This document shows positions 34,673-45,839 of a stretch of DNA of 64,000 nucleotides, in pieces. The position numbers and the translations under genes are program-made. This stretch comes from Cryptomeria japonica (Eukaryota > Streptophyta > Pinopsida > Cupressales > Cupressaceae): positions 188,008,119-188,072,118 of the forward strand of contig NC_081410.1 in NCBI RefSeq assembly GCF_030272615.1. Reading direction: 5' to 3'. Position 1 is the stretch's first letter; each line of letters opens with the position of its first letter. The notes under the pieces are model-generated. The model was not told where the DNA came from. It searched no databases and saw only the letters and a program-made list of their open reading frames with translations.

Positions 34673-35650
34673 TATGTATATGTTATAATAATAATATTAT
34701 TAAAATTAATTAAAAAAATTAAAAATATTTTAAGAAATCTATAAAATAAAAAAAATATATATAATTTGCTTTTATTTGGAAATATTTTTTGAATAAGTTT
34801 CAACAAATCTTGATTTTGTTATTCAATCTCAGCAGTGTCAAGCTTCAATCCCCTTGAATAGCTTGTTGTGTTCACCAATATTGAATATTTGTCTCTCTCT
34901 AAATACAAAATCAAAATGTCAAATTTTTTGTAACATTTTTCAATTGCAAAATCTATTAATTCAGGACACTAAAAGGTGAAGACATGGGATTGGAATTGTA
35001 ATTTTTTTAAAAACGTATATTTTCCCAGTATTTTACAGATTATCAACAAAACTAAATTAGCAAATTTTTAAGCAAAGTTTGCTAATAATTTGAAATAGTA
35101 GAGTAGCCATATTGTTTTTAAATCCTTGCAAATTTTGATAATATTATTAATAATATATATGATTATATAAGATAACATATTGAGAATTGTGAACACGAAA
35201 AAATGAGAGTTCAAAATATAAGAAGCACAATGAAAAAACAACAATAAGACCCCAAAAAATTTCAATTTAACCTATATTTGGAATTAGAAAGCCAAAAGTT
35301 AGAAAAAAATCACAATATTTAGATATACAAATTATTCTTGTAGATATTTGGTAAATTAATAGATGATAAAAATGAAGATATTCAGGAAAAAAGAATTTGG
35401 GTTTTTTTCACGTAGAGGAGATTAAAGAGTTGAGAAATGTTGTTTCAATTTGATATTAATTTCCATGAAACTTGTGCAACTATAAATATTTTTAGTGTTT
35501 CTAATGTTTAGAATGTATTTTTAAATTTTTTTGTTTTAATAATTTCTTATTGGTTGGGACAATTTTGTTAGGTAGTTTTATACATTTCCCTGAGCTGAAA
35601 AATAAGGAAAATAAATTAAATTAGCTTTATAAACTTGATACATTTCCATT
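34673..35650. other. AT-rich DNA, right part of repeat copy 2, then no gene recognised
   Basis: 34673-34681 is the second TATGTATAT; 34682 to about 34790 continues AT-rich repeat copy 2. The rest is AT-rich with a small minus frame (35068-35265) lacking motifs. Confidence 0.5.
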
Positions 35651-36419
35651 TAATGTTCAACGTGTGACAGCAAACATTGACAATTGTGGCATGTATTATC
35701 AGTTACACTGCAACAAACACAATGCATGTCATGCATTACCAACGCACCTATTTCAAGACTTGAAAATCAAGGCATCCACACGCCTGTTAATCCGCTCCAT
35801 GAAATCTTTGCCCCTACTTTCAGACTTGAACATCTTGCTTGCACAATGCACACTAAAGTGGCATAAAAGGAAAACCTCAATTTTAATTAGATATCCATAA
35901 ATTTGCATCCTTCTATCAATCATGTTGTGAAATCTGAGGGGTTTCAAGCTAACTGAAAATTCAAAGGTGGATGAGGATAAGGCCGACATGGAAATTTGAG
36001 TGCTTACTGTGACAGTGCCAAAACAATGTCAACATCAACTTGATATCAATTTTATTGAAATATCTGATTAAATAGAGAAAGATAAGTCTCCACTTTCCAT
36101 TGAATTTAATTTCAGGTTGTGAGGGTTTATACGCTGACTGTAATTTTGTATGAGAATAGTTTAATCCTATGTAATTTTGTTGCAAGAGAAATTGTTCTCC
36201 AAGTTTGTTGCATCAGACACACATCTAGATTCATCTCCAAGTTTGTTGCAACAGAAATTGTTCTTAGAGATGGAATCATTTACATCATTTAAATGAAAGA
36301 ATCTGAAAAATAGACTTGCACTATAATAATGCACAATATCATGTAATATTGAAGTGTCAATGTCCATAAAAAAAATAACAAAGGGGAAATTTTGACAGAT
36401 ATATAGATTGGAAAGCTTT
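35651..36419. other. No gene recognised; possible upstream part of the PPR relic
   Basis: Base composition is less AT-rich than the flanks, and a TTTGTTGCA word recurs at about 36176, 36203 and 36242. No frame gives convincing similarity. It may be the decayed 5' part of the gene seen from 36420 on. Confidence 0.4.
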
Positions 36420-37440
36420 TGAATGAGGTATGGTAACTGTTTGACAAAATGCCTCAAGAGAATATCATCTCATATAATCCGCTGATTTGCAAAGTATGCA
36501 GGACAAAGATTTGATGAAAAGTCTTCTGAAACTTTCAAACAAATGGTAGGCAAGTGTAAATCTGAAGTCCCAAACTTCTGCTCTCATGATGGCAACCATG
36601 AAAACAGGGTATGAATAGTCATCGAAGTATAGTGAAGGTGGATTAAGTCAAACAAAATGTGTAATCGTTTGACAGATTGCTAAAGAAAACATCCCCTGGA
36701 ATGCTCTGATTGTGTTTTCTTTTTGTTGATTAATGGATACGTTGAGAAGACTTACGAAGATTTCAACAAAAGCAATTCACTGGTATTCATTCTAACTCGT
36801 TGCCAGCACTGCCCTATCTAAGCCAAAATGGGAGCTTTGGGATAAGGTAATTGAATTGCATTAAAGCAGAAGAAAATGAGAAATCACCAGTTATTATAGT
36901 TTGAAATGTGCTGGGAGATATGTATGCACAGACAAAGTGTGGAACATTGATATAATGTCCCAAAGAGTTACATTTCATGCAAAGCAAAAATTGCAATTCC
37001 ATAGTATTTTAAACGCGGCAATCTATTGTCCATTACTGTTTATAAGATTTAAGAAAAATATGTAACTCAAATGTTGAAGTGGTTGTAACCTAATGCATCA
37101 ATATTACAACACTCTTATAACAATACACTTACAAATACGATGTTTCTCACAATTTTCTTTCTCCCAGAATTGATGTATAAATATATTTTTGGTGATGCTA
37201 AAATAGAACAATCTAAAAATAAGCTTGTGCTACAGTAAGGTGCATTGATTCAGTTAACTTGTAATAATAAATAAAATCCATTGAAGCGTAATGAAGATGG
37301 ATTTTTTTGATAGAAGAAGAAAAAAGTGAAGGCACAAAGAAAGCATGGGAAAACTCCTTAACGAAATGCCTCAAGAAGCTGCCATCTTACGCAATGAGCT
37401 AATTGCAAGATTGAAGAAAATGAATAATTTCGCATGAGGA
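36420..37440 (+). pseudogene. Decayed pentatricopeptide-repeat (PPR) gene relic
   Basis: Several PPR-like patches occur in order on the plus strand in shifting frames: DKMPQENIISYNPLI near 36442, a FKQM word near 36535, KENIPWNALI near 36685, AKMGALG near 36820, NVLGDMYAQTKCGTLI near 36900, and NEMPQEAA near 37357. These fit the repeated 'MPxxxxxSWNxLI' and 'NxLxDMYAxCG' lines of plant PPR proteins, which bind organelle RNA. Many stops and frame changes separate them. It is the only host-gene trace in the window. Confidence 0.6.
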
Positions 37441-38358
37441 GAAACAACGATGAAAGCAGATGAAAGAAAAACAACTCCTAATATTTTCTTGTGATTAGAG
37501 ACGTGTTGAGATACTTGATAGTTTTAGTAAGAAGACTGAGGAGTATTCACCTAGTATGGATTTGAGACGAGATTGTTCTTAGTGTGAGTCATGATGACTT
37601 GGATATCTTGCTGAGAATTCTCATTCCCCATTCTTAGTCTACTTGGCAGTCTACTACTTGAGAGGTATTGCCTATTATTCCTTTTAGATGCATTATGTTT
37701 GTACTTATCTATCATAGATATGGATCTTTAGCTATGGAGTTTGTCAGTACTGGAGGATTCATTTGAGAGATGTTTGACATTGGTTATCTCTTTGTGCATA
37801 TGCTGATATTATGATATCTTGATGAGGATACTAGGAGATGGTTTAGTGGGTTGATTCCCTTCATTTGGAATGGTATTGTGAGTTTGATATTCTTCCTTAC
37901 GACAGGTTTACATCCATGTTAGCATTAAATGATACATATGTTTGTTTGATCTAAGAGATTGTATGAGGTTTTGGATGTTGTTATTACTTTTTGTTTGGGG
38001 TGCTCTGGAGTAGATCATACTTGACACAACATTGCTTATTTGAGGTGTTGGTGGAAGGACATATTATGGTTTCCAAGTTTTCTCTCTTTATTAGTTCTTT
38101 CATGAGGTTCATGTTCATATGATTTGGAAGGATGGTGACACTTGCCATCTTGTAGAGTTAAGTGAGGGTCATAAGTGGGTTACTTAGCTCTCTACAAAAG
38201 TGCCCTATGGTCCTAGGAGCCATTACGGTCAACTCTAGAATGACCTAATTACTTAGCCTTATATACTCCTTTTGCTTACACCTCAAGAAGTTGAAGAAGT
38301 TGAAAGCAACAATAGCGAGGAAGGAGAGAAATAAAAATTTATAATTAGGCCAAGGACA
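37441..38358. other. T/G-rich DNA, probable retroelement debris
   Basis: No intact frame. Patches near 38100-38210 translate to short protein-like pieces (MIWKDGDTCHLVELSEGHKW) with stops between, and lead toward the relic that follows. It may be the leader or N-terminal part of that element. Confidence 0.4.
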
Positions 38359-40361
38359 AAAATGACTAATATGAAAGACATTGAAGAAGAAGGCGGCGTT
38401 GCTCCTCCTGTTGAGAAGAATTTAGAGGCCAGTCCTTTGAAGAAAAGTGCACTAAAGAAGAGAACCCTGAAGAGAGGAAAGAAGGAATCAAAATAAGTGG
38501 TAGAGATGCCTGTTCCATTTCTTAACTTAGATAGTCTTCTTAATAAAATGTATGAGAAAAAATCTATGGCTTATGCTATGGATGTCTATGATGATGCACA
38601 ACTAGTTGATAAAGAAGTTATTGAGAATGTTGTAGTAAGATATATGATTTTTCATGATCAAAATTTATGTGATATTCAAGATTTTGTTCCTAATAGTTTG
38701 TATGAAGCATTGGTGAAGAAATGAAGCAAAGTTGTTCAAAAAGAAAATGATATTCGGATTCACTCTTATTGATAAATTTTGTAGTCCATTTTATGAGGAT
38801 GTTGAAAGCAAGATTCAATTGGCTCTTAGTGCAAGATTTTGCAAAAAGGAGAGACTAAATCTAACAATGGGTGGAGATGGAAGATATCAAATGAATTATC
38901 AAACAATCTGATGATATTGTAGCTGAAGTTGCTTTAGAGATTGTGAAGTCCTTATCGTATCCTCCAGAGAAGATAAACAAAAATTTGTGTATTGGTGAAT
39001 TATTGGAAGTGCTCTTGTTTTGGAGAAAGAAGTGAAAAACAAAACATTGATAAAGGCAAATTGAAAATAGTTCTAGATAGTAAAGTTCATCTTGAACAAG
39101 TTTTTACTATTGCAAAAGATCAGATGGTTGAAGCGAAACAACAATAAATGGGTGACAATATTCCAGAGAATGTTCTTGAAGATCCATGTGATCAATTTGT
39201 AAATGAGGTATTGGAAACATTGGTAGATACCTATAAGGATGCAAATATGGAGGATAATGTTGATGTAAGAAAGTTATAGAATGAATTGGATAAGTCCTTT
39301 GTAGATGAATAAAAGAAGAAGGATGAGATAGGTACAAAGGATGTTCAAATTGAATAAGAGAAAGGGGAAGAGTCAGAGAGAACACATGTGGAAGAACCTC
39401 CTAATATGCCTGAGACAAAAAAAATGAAAATGATTATTGAACCAAGAATTTCATTTGAGGTACTGCAAGTATCGATTACTCAAGAAAATTAGATTTAGGT
39501 AAATTGACTCCCTGACAAATGCTTGAGTTAGGTAATGTCTTACATTTGGAAGCAAGAAAAAAATCCGTGTCCTGAGAACTAGTTGAACTTATGTTGGAGT
39601 TTCTTTATGAGAGACTTCTGGATGTGCAAACTGATGATTCCTTTAGTGATGAAGATCAATTAAGAGCACTAATTGAATGACTGAAAGGATAGGCTTCGAG
39701 CCTTGAGACAGATATTTCAAATGCTTTGGAAAAGAAGTTAACATGTAATAATTTGATTTGGTCAAAGAATAAGTGTGTAGAGACACATGAATGTTTGAAG
39801 AACTACGTTGCAAACTTTGAGCAGAGTGTGGACAAGGTAATTCTAATTTACCAGTTTTGTCATACATGGCCCAAGGCCATGAGTGAGATTCAAGAAGAAA
39901 TTAATGTTATTGAGGCCAAAATTATGAATGCATCAAAGTCCATTGACTTGAAGAATTATGTAGATAGCAAACGTAGATTAGAGATTAAAGAGAAGTATAA
40001 ATAATTGCATGAGCTTGTAGACTAGAGAGATAGTGTGAAGAGAGATTTTTATAGGCTGAGAGAGATTGTGGACATGCATCTCTCCAACATGGTAAAAATT
40101 CTCAAGGATTCTCAAACTTTGTATGCATCTATTTTGGTTCTAGCAGAATGCAATGTTGTAGAAATCAAGTTTAATTGGTGATGGAATGAGATTAATAAAA
40201 GAGGGTTTACTAAAGGTAAACATTGTCTTAGCTCCAAAATATAAGTTTAATTTGATAATGGATTCTCTCAATGATTAAATTTATCAAACAATGAGTGGAA
40301 GGCTGCACAAGAAGCCTTAAGAAAGTGTAATGACAAAAGGATGGCAAAAGTTTTTGACAAG
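38359..40361 (+). pseudogene. Relic of a coiled-coil, gag-like protein gene, part 1
   Basis: A K/E-rich start (MTNMKDIEEEGG near 38361) is followed by FLNLDSLLNKMYEKK near 38520 and, after many stops, a helical part with VIEAKIMNAS, SIDLKNYVDSKRRLEIKEKY (39910-40000) and VKRDFYRLREIVDMH words. This looks like a long coiled-coil protein of a retroelement rather than a host enzyme; I do not recognise the family. It is split at 40361 by a solo LTR and seems to resume at 43257. Confidence 0.5.
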
Positions 40362-43251
40362 TGTAAAGACCCGCTTGTCCTAACCCTAGTTTAACCATCC
40401 TTTAACTTATAGTTACAATTTAAATTAATTTAACCATTAATGCACATGCAAAATTTATGATAACTGACATTCAAATAATAGATAAATGAATTGAGCATAC
40501 ATGCATCTCATGACTAACATGTGAAAACGAAAAATGCATAAGTAAGTGCGCATGAAGATCAAATAACATGCAAAACCATAATCATTTATGATATTGAGTT
40601 AAGTGCGTGCATGCGTAGAATAAATCATGTGCATGATTTATTATGAGTTAAATTAACATGCAAATGCATAATTAAATCAACTAACTGAAAATTAAATATG
40701 AACATGCATGCATGTAGAAATAAAACTAATCTACGAAAATAAATCATGCATGTTAGTGGGTTAGTATGTTAGTAGATTTTCTCTTCTTTCTTTTGTTAGT
40801 TACATTGCATGGCGACTTTCTGTTGCATTTACATCATGGACCTTATAGGTCTTTTACATACCTTTACATGCAACCATTCTGGTCAATTATAATAAAATAC
40901 AATATACATCATATAATTACTACAAGAATTTTATCTGAATTCTTTGATTCACTGATTCTCTATCTCTGGATGTGTCACCTCTGTTGCTCTGGACAAACTC
41001 CCACCTGCAAACCAGATGACAGACATATGACCCAGGCATTTTATTTGCCCAACCAAACAAAGTATAAGGTTCTTAGATGCCCATAAGCTCTCGTCCCTCA
41101 CAACGGAGTTCCCTAGCAAGCCAATACCAACTGGCAGGAATGGAACCATATGCATTCATGTACAACTCATTACCAAATAAATAAATAAATATGATGGCCA
41201 TCATTACCCTATGAGGGAGGTGAAAAATTCACCCTTCCCTAGTTAGCCCATAATAAGCACCCTATTCCAAAAGCATTCCTCATAGACAGGAATCAAAATT
41301 AACCCCTCCCAAATTAATATCAGAATTAATATTTATTATATGTTTCAAAATTTCTTAATTCCTTTTCCAAGTAAAAATCAATTTCTTTAATCAATCTTCA
41401 AATTAGAATTTTACTAATATTAAAAATTCTAAATAAAATAACCTCTATCCCCTATTATTTTATTCTCTTCTTTACAATTTTTTCTTTTTTATTGTATAAG
41501 TATTTAAATATTAATAATTAATTTAACACAATTTAAACCATTTACACAAATACAAGAATAATTCTAAATTCCTCACTCTAGATAAAATAAAAAGTCAAAA
41601 GTCAAGTGCACGTAGTTGGGTTTGAACTCCTAACCCAATGATAAAAAAAACATACTCTTGTCACTATACCAAAGGTTAATTTCAAAAACAATATTCAGGA
41701 ATATAATTAAACCATACTGGTAAAAATTAAAAAAACTACATATGACAAATCAAGCATAAATTTCCAGTATAAAAACTAAAATCATAAACTGATAAAACAA
41801 AAATAGCTCCCATATTAATCTATGACAAAATTACAAGAATTAGAGGAGGAAGTAATTAAATAAAATAAATTAAAAAATGTATTTGGTTGTGTGCTTCAGA
41901 AGGGGTTTGGCTGGGGAGATACCAAGGCATCAAACAATAGAATTTTTTTTGACAATCCTTTCCAATTAGTAAACTCAATAATGATTAGAAATTATCAGAA
42001 AGACAAATAAATATCTTGCAGAAAATAAAACAATTACCAAACAATTAATTTCCTGAAGAAGCCTAGTGGAAGAAAACAAGTATTTCCCAAGTTCAACGAG
42101 TCCTAATTATCTTGTTGACTAGAAACAATCACACAAAAATGAAGAGGCTTAGAAAAATTGGAATGATCAAATAAGAGGTATAAACCTATATTTATATATA
42201 TTGAGTTCTCTAATTTTAAAATTTACTAATTGCATGATTTTATATTTTGGAGTTCTAAAAATAAAACCAAATTATAATTTCAAGTGCATGACTTAGTTTT
42301 TAAAATTAAGTAATATCAAGTTCTAAACATAAATTTTTAGTTAAATTACAAATTTGATTGCATGTTCTCAAGATTTAGTTTTTGAAAATATTATGCATGT
42401 CAAAATACCAATTTATTTTATTAATGCATGTTAATTTTGTAATTAAATTATATTTGATCAATTTAATGAATTGATTACTTTTAATTTATTTAATTTATCC
42501 TCCTAATGGATCCTTTTGTATTTAATTTATAATGCCACACATGTAATTTAAATAGTTGCAAATCAATTAATCATTTTATCTATTTAATTTAAACTTAATT
42601 CTTTATATGTCAACATTATGCATGTCAAAATTTTAATTTAAAATTGAAATTTACAAATTTTGATTTAATTTTACTTTAAATAGATTATTTATTTACAATC
42701 AATCTCTATATCTTAGTATTTAATTTCAAATTTTATAAATATTTTCTCTCAAATAATTAATTATTTTATTTTGATTAATCTCTTTATCTAATGATATTTT
42801 AATTATTCAATTAATTTCTAACATTAATTTATTTATTACATATATATTTAATTATCGAATTATATTGTAATTCTTCAATCAATTTGTTTTAAATTCCCGA
42901 ATTTTAATTTACTATTTGTTATCTAACTGTGTTTTTGCACAGGGTTCCATCCCTGAGGTCACTATGACAAACTAGAAAACTCCTCGGTCATATGTCTGCC
43001 TTCGACGGTTAACCTACAACCACCTTATGCTCGACAAAAGTCATCAATTCTCAATAATGAAAATACATTATTTTTATCATCATATTAAAATCTAATAATA
43101 ACATTTAACAACATCATTAAATAATTAAAATGACATTAAGCCTCATAAATAGCATTAAATATCATTTAACATCATTAATAATCTAATCAAAGTCATCACG
43201 TGCAAAAATAAAAGAAATCTCTAACTAGGTGATCTGAATCAGGTCGCGACA
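40362..43251. mobile_element. Solo LTR of about 2.9 kb
   Basis: It begins TGTAAAGACC and ends GGTCGCGACA, matching inverted ends (TGT...GACC against GGTC...ACA). ACAAG flanks it at 40357-40361 and 43252-43256. No coding sequence, primer site or internal repeat is visible, so it is best read as a lone LTR left by LTR-LTR recombination. The middle is very AT-rich (41300-42900); less AT-rich patches lie near 40960-41150 and 42940-43030. Confidence 0.8.
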
Positions 43252-43256
43252 ACAAG

Positions 43257-43545
43257 TGTATGTATAGGAGAATATAAACAAGGTTAAGGATGGTGTTGAT
43301 GAAGCTACTGCACTATATCAATTTTGCTTAAGGTGGCTAGTTTCTACAAATAACATTAAAAGTCAAATTGAATCAATTGAGTCATAAATCTTTCAATTAT
43401 TTGGAGCATATGATTGTTGATGGTTTTAAAAAATTTCATTTTTGTTCACATGACGTTGTTGGTTTCTCCCCAGTGGTGTTAAGGATAACAGTTTAATAGT
43501 TTTGATAGTGGTGTTAATATTTGAGCCAATAGAGGATGTTCCTTC
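43257..43545 (+). pseudogene. Relic of the coiled-coil gene, part 2
   Basis: The sequence directly after the second ACAAG continues the A/G-rich, helix-coding style of 38359-40361, with short pieces such as ALYQFCLRWL near 43308. Heavily decayed; assigned by position. Confidence 0.35.
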
Positions 43546-43549
43546 AATT

Positions 43550-44280
43550 GTGAGTGATCCTGACCTATCTTAGTTCCTCTGAAGGATATGATAAGACGTG
43601 CTTGGAGTTCAGCTAACCCTTGGGTTGATCCATAACCTAATTTTGGTGTGTGAGTTATGTGTTTGGGCTGATCTATGTTAGGTCACACGTTTCATTTGTA
43701 AGGCCCTATCGGAGCCAACCTAATAATATTTTGGGAATGTTGTAGAGGATGTATAAGGAAGGATGGATCATTTGTGAAGGTGTGTGTGTAAAATGGTGAT
43801 GTGCGAAATATTATAATGATATATTGAATGATTATGAAGTGTGTGAAATTAGTGTGACAGAGTATTGGTGCTACAAAGGATTTCACCATCAACATATGTT
43901 AGACGCTTCCTCTACAATAGTTCATATTATGTTCCTTATTGTAATCTTCATGTATCTCAGTGCTCTAGAGAAGTGATCTTTAGCTAGAAAGTCCATTGTA
44001 TCTTTCTATAGGGTAGTGAACCTTAGCATGCAAGTCCTTTCAATAGTAGTGAGCTTCCTTGGCAATGAGCCTAAACAAACATTGTAATCTTTATTTTATA
44101 TAGTGCGAGTTAAATCTCACCATGGTTTTTCCCTCCTTGGGTTTTCCACATAAAAATATTGGTGTTCTTGTGTGTACAATTCTCTTCTTTTGTTCTTTTC
44201 TTAAGATCTAATTTAATGTTTAAGTTAATGCTGATTCACACCCCCTCTCAGATTTTAAATGTATTCAACAATATTTATAT
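43550..44280 (+). repeat. Relic copia-type LTR (R/U5 part)
   Basis: The run CTCACCATGGTTTTTCCC, then TTGGGTTTTCCAC (44115-44150) and ATTCACACCCCCTCTC near 44235 are the typical R/U5 words of plant copia LTRs, also seen in the element at 59.8-60.07 kb. The left edge is not clear. It is probably the 3' LTR of the element to which the coiled-coil relic belongs. Confidence 0.55.
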
Positions 44281-44526
44281 CCACATGACCATGCGGATGA
44301 TAGTAATATTTCACTATTCACCCTCCCTTTTATTGTTGGGAAAACACTTGCAATTTATAAATTGTATGTCACATTATCTTCATTTTTTAACAAATATGAT
44401 TATATTCATGACAATATACAATCCATTTGTTTTTTTTACACACAATGCATTTATTTCATCCCTTTCACACAATACCACTTTATATATGACATATTTTGAA
44501 GACCACATTTATCTATTATGTGTATT

Positions 44527-44878
44527 TGAAGAAGTTGAGAAATACAACTTCAGAGATCCCAAGAACACCTACAAGCAAAATACCTCTCACAATAGAAGAA
44601 TGGAGGCAAAAAAGCAATAATGGCTCTGGAAAAAAAGATTATTATTCAGAGAGGGAATTAGAAAAGAAAATACAATACAATCCTTATAAAAGGAGAATAA
44701 ACATCTCTAAAGTTGTGCAACCCTAAAGAAACCCTAAAGGGATAAAGTGTATTTAATAATTAGAATAATTATTAAATACCTACAATATTATTAAATGCCT
44801 AAGTTTAGCTTAAGTGTAGAGTATAATAGACTAATAATTAAATAAATAATTATTATCCACAACATGATAACTCTAACA
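44527..44878 (-). repeat. 3' LTR of the LARD-like element
   Basis: The 352-bp copy is about 93% identical by eye to 51485-51836. On the minus strand TATAAGG in the middle (near 44688) could be its TATA box. Confidence 0.88.
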
Positions 44879-45839
44879 CCCCCTCTTAAGATGAACTTAG
44901 GGAGTAGCTAAAAACAACTAAGGACTGAAAAATGCACGAAAATAAAATGCATGAAAGTAACAATGGGTCCCGACAACTAGGCTTGATGAGGTACCCAAGT
45001 ACAAAAGATCTCTCACAACTAGAGAAAAAGAGAAAAGCTCATGGGAAAAACTCCTCTCCTAAAGAGAGAAATACATGTGAAGGACTAAAGAAGCCTCCAA
45101 ACAAGACAATGTCCCAAAAAAAAGGAACAAAGGATGAACATGAAGAACACCACTGAAGCATGAAGCTGCAAACACAATTGAAGAATAACTGTGGATCTAA
45201 AGAGCTTCCACTGAAATAGAAGATGATTAGGTAGAGAAGACTATAATTTGCATGAGTGCCCGCAAATAACACTACTTGAATTAGATGGCAAACAAAGGCA
45301 AACAATTGAACTCGAAGATACATATGGCTAAAACACCAAAGTCTAAAGAGTTGATCAATCGAAGATGGAAGGTTGCCTCCAAAAAAAAAGGAATGAAAGA
45401 GTGTCCATATGGTAAATGATCCATCTCACTGAAATGCATAGGTAACCAACCACTACATCCTCCTAGTACATAGGAACAAATACTGAATACATAGCTCACT
45501 CCAACGAACCAAGGAAGAATTAGAACCAACAAACAACAAGAGAAACCCCCCCATAATGCTGACAAGGGAGAGGTGATAGGTACACTGAAACTGAATTCCA
45601 AGAAAAACTACATGACGAAGAACCAAGAACATCGAGAGTGCAGCAAAAAGTACAAACACATATAAAGGCTAGTGTCGTGGAAGGAACACTTACTTGGCAC
45701 ACATCACAAGACTAATGTCATGGAAGGAACACTCACTTGACAAAGGTAGATGGCAAACAAAGGAAAACATCAAATCCCCCCATGGCACTTTATAATGGAG
45801 TGCGAGTACAATAAGACACAAGATGTGCAAGATCTCGAT
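44879..45839 (-). other. Internal part of the LARD-like element, left of the nested LTR
   Basis: It begins with the polypurine tract. Open frames on both strands are short, with no recognised domain. An imperfect repeat with TGTGGAAGG-like words (GTCGTGGAAGGAACACT near 45673 and GTCATGGAAGGAACACT near 45717) is visible. Confidence 0.5.
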
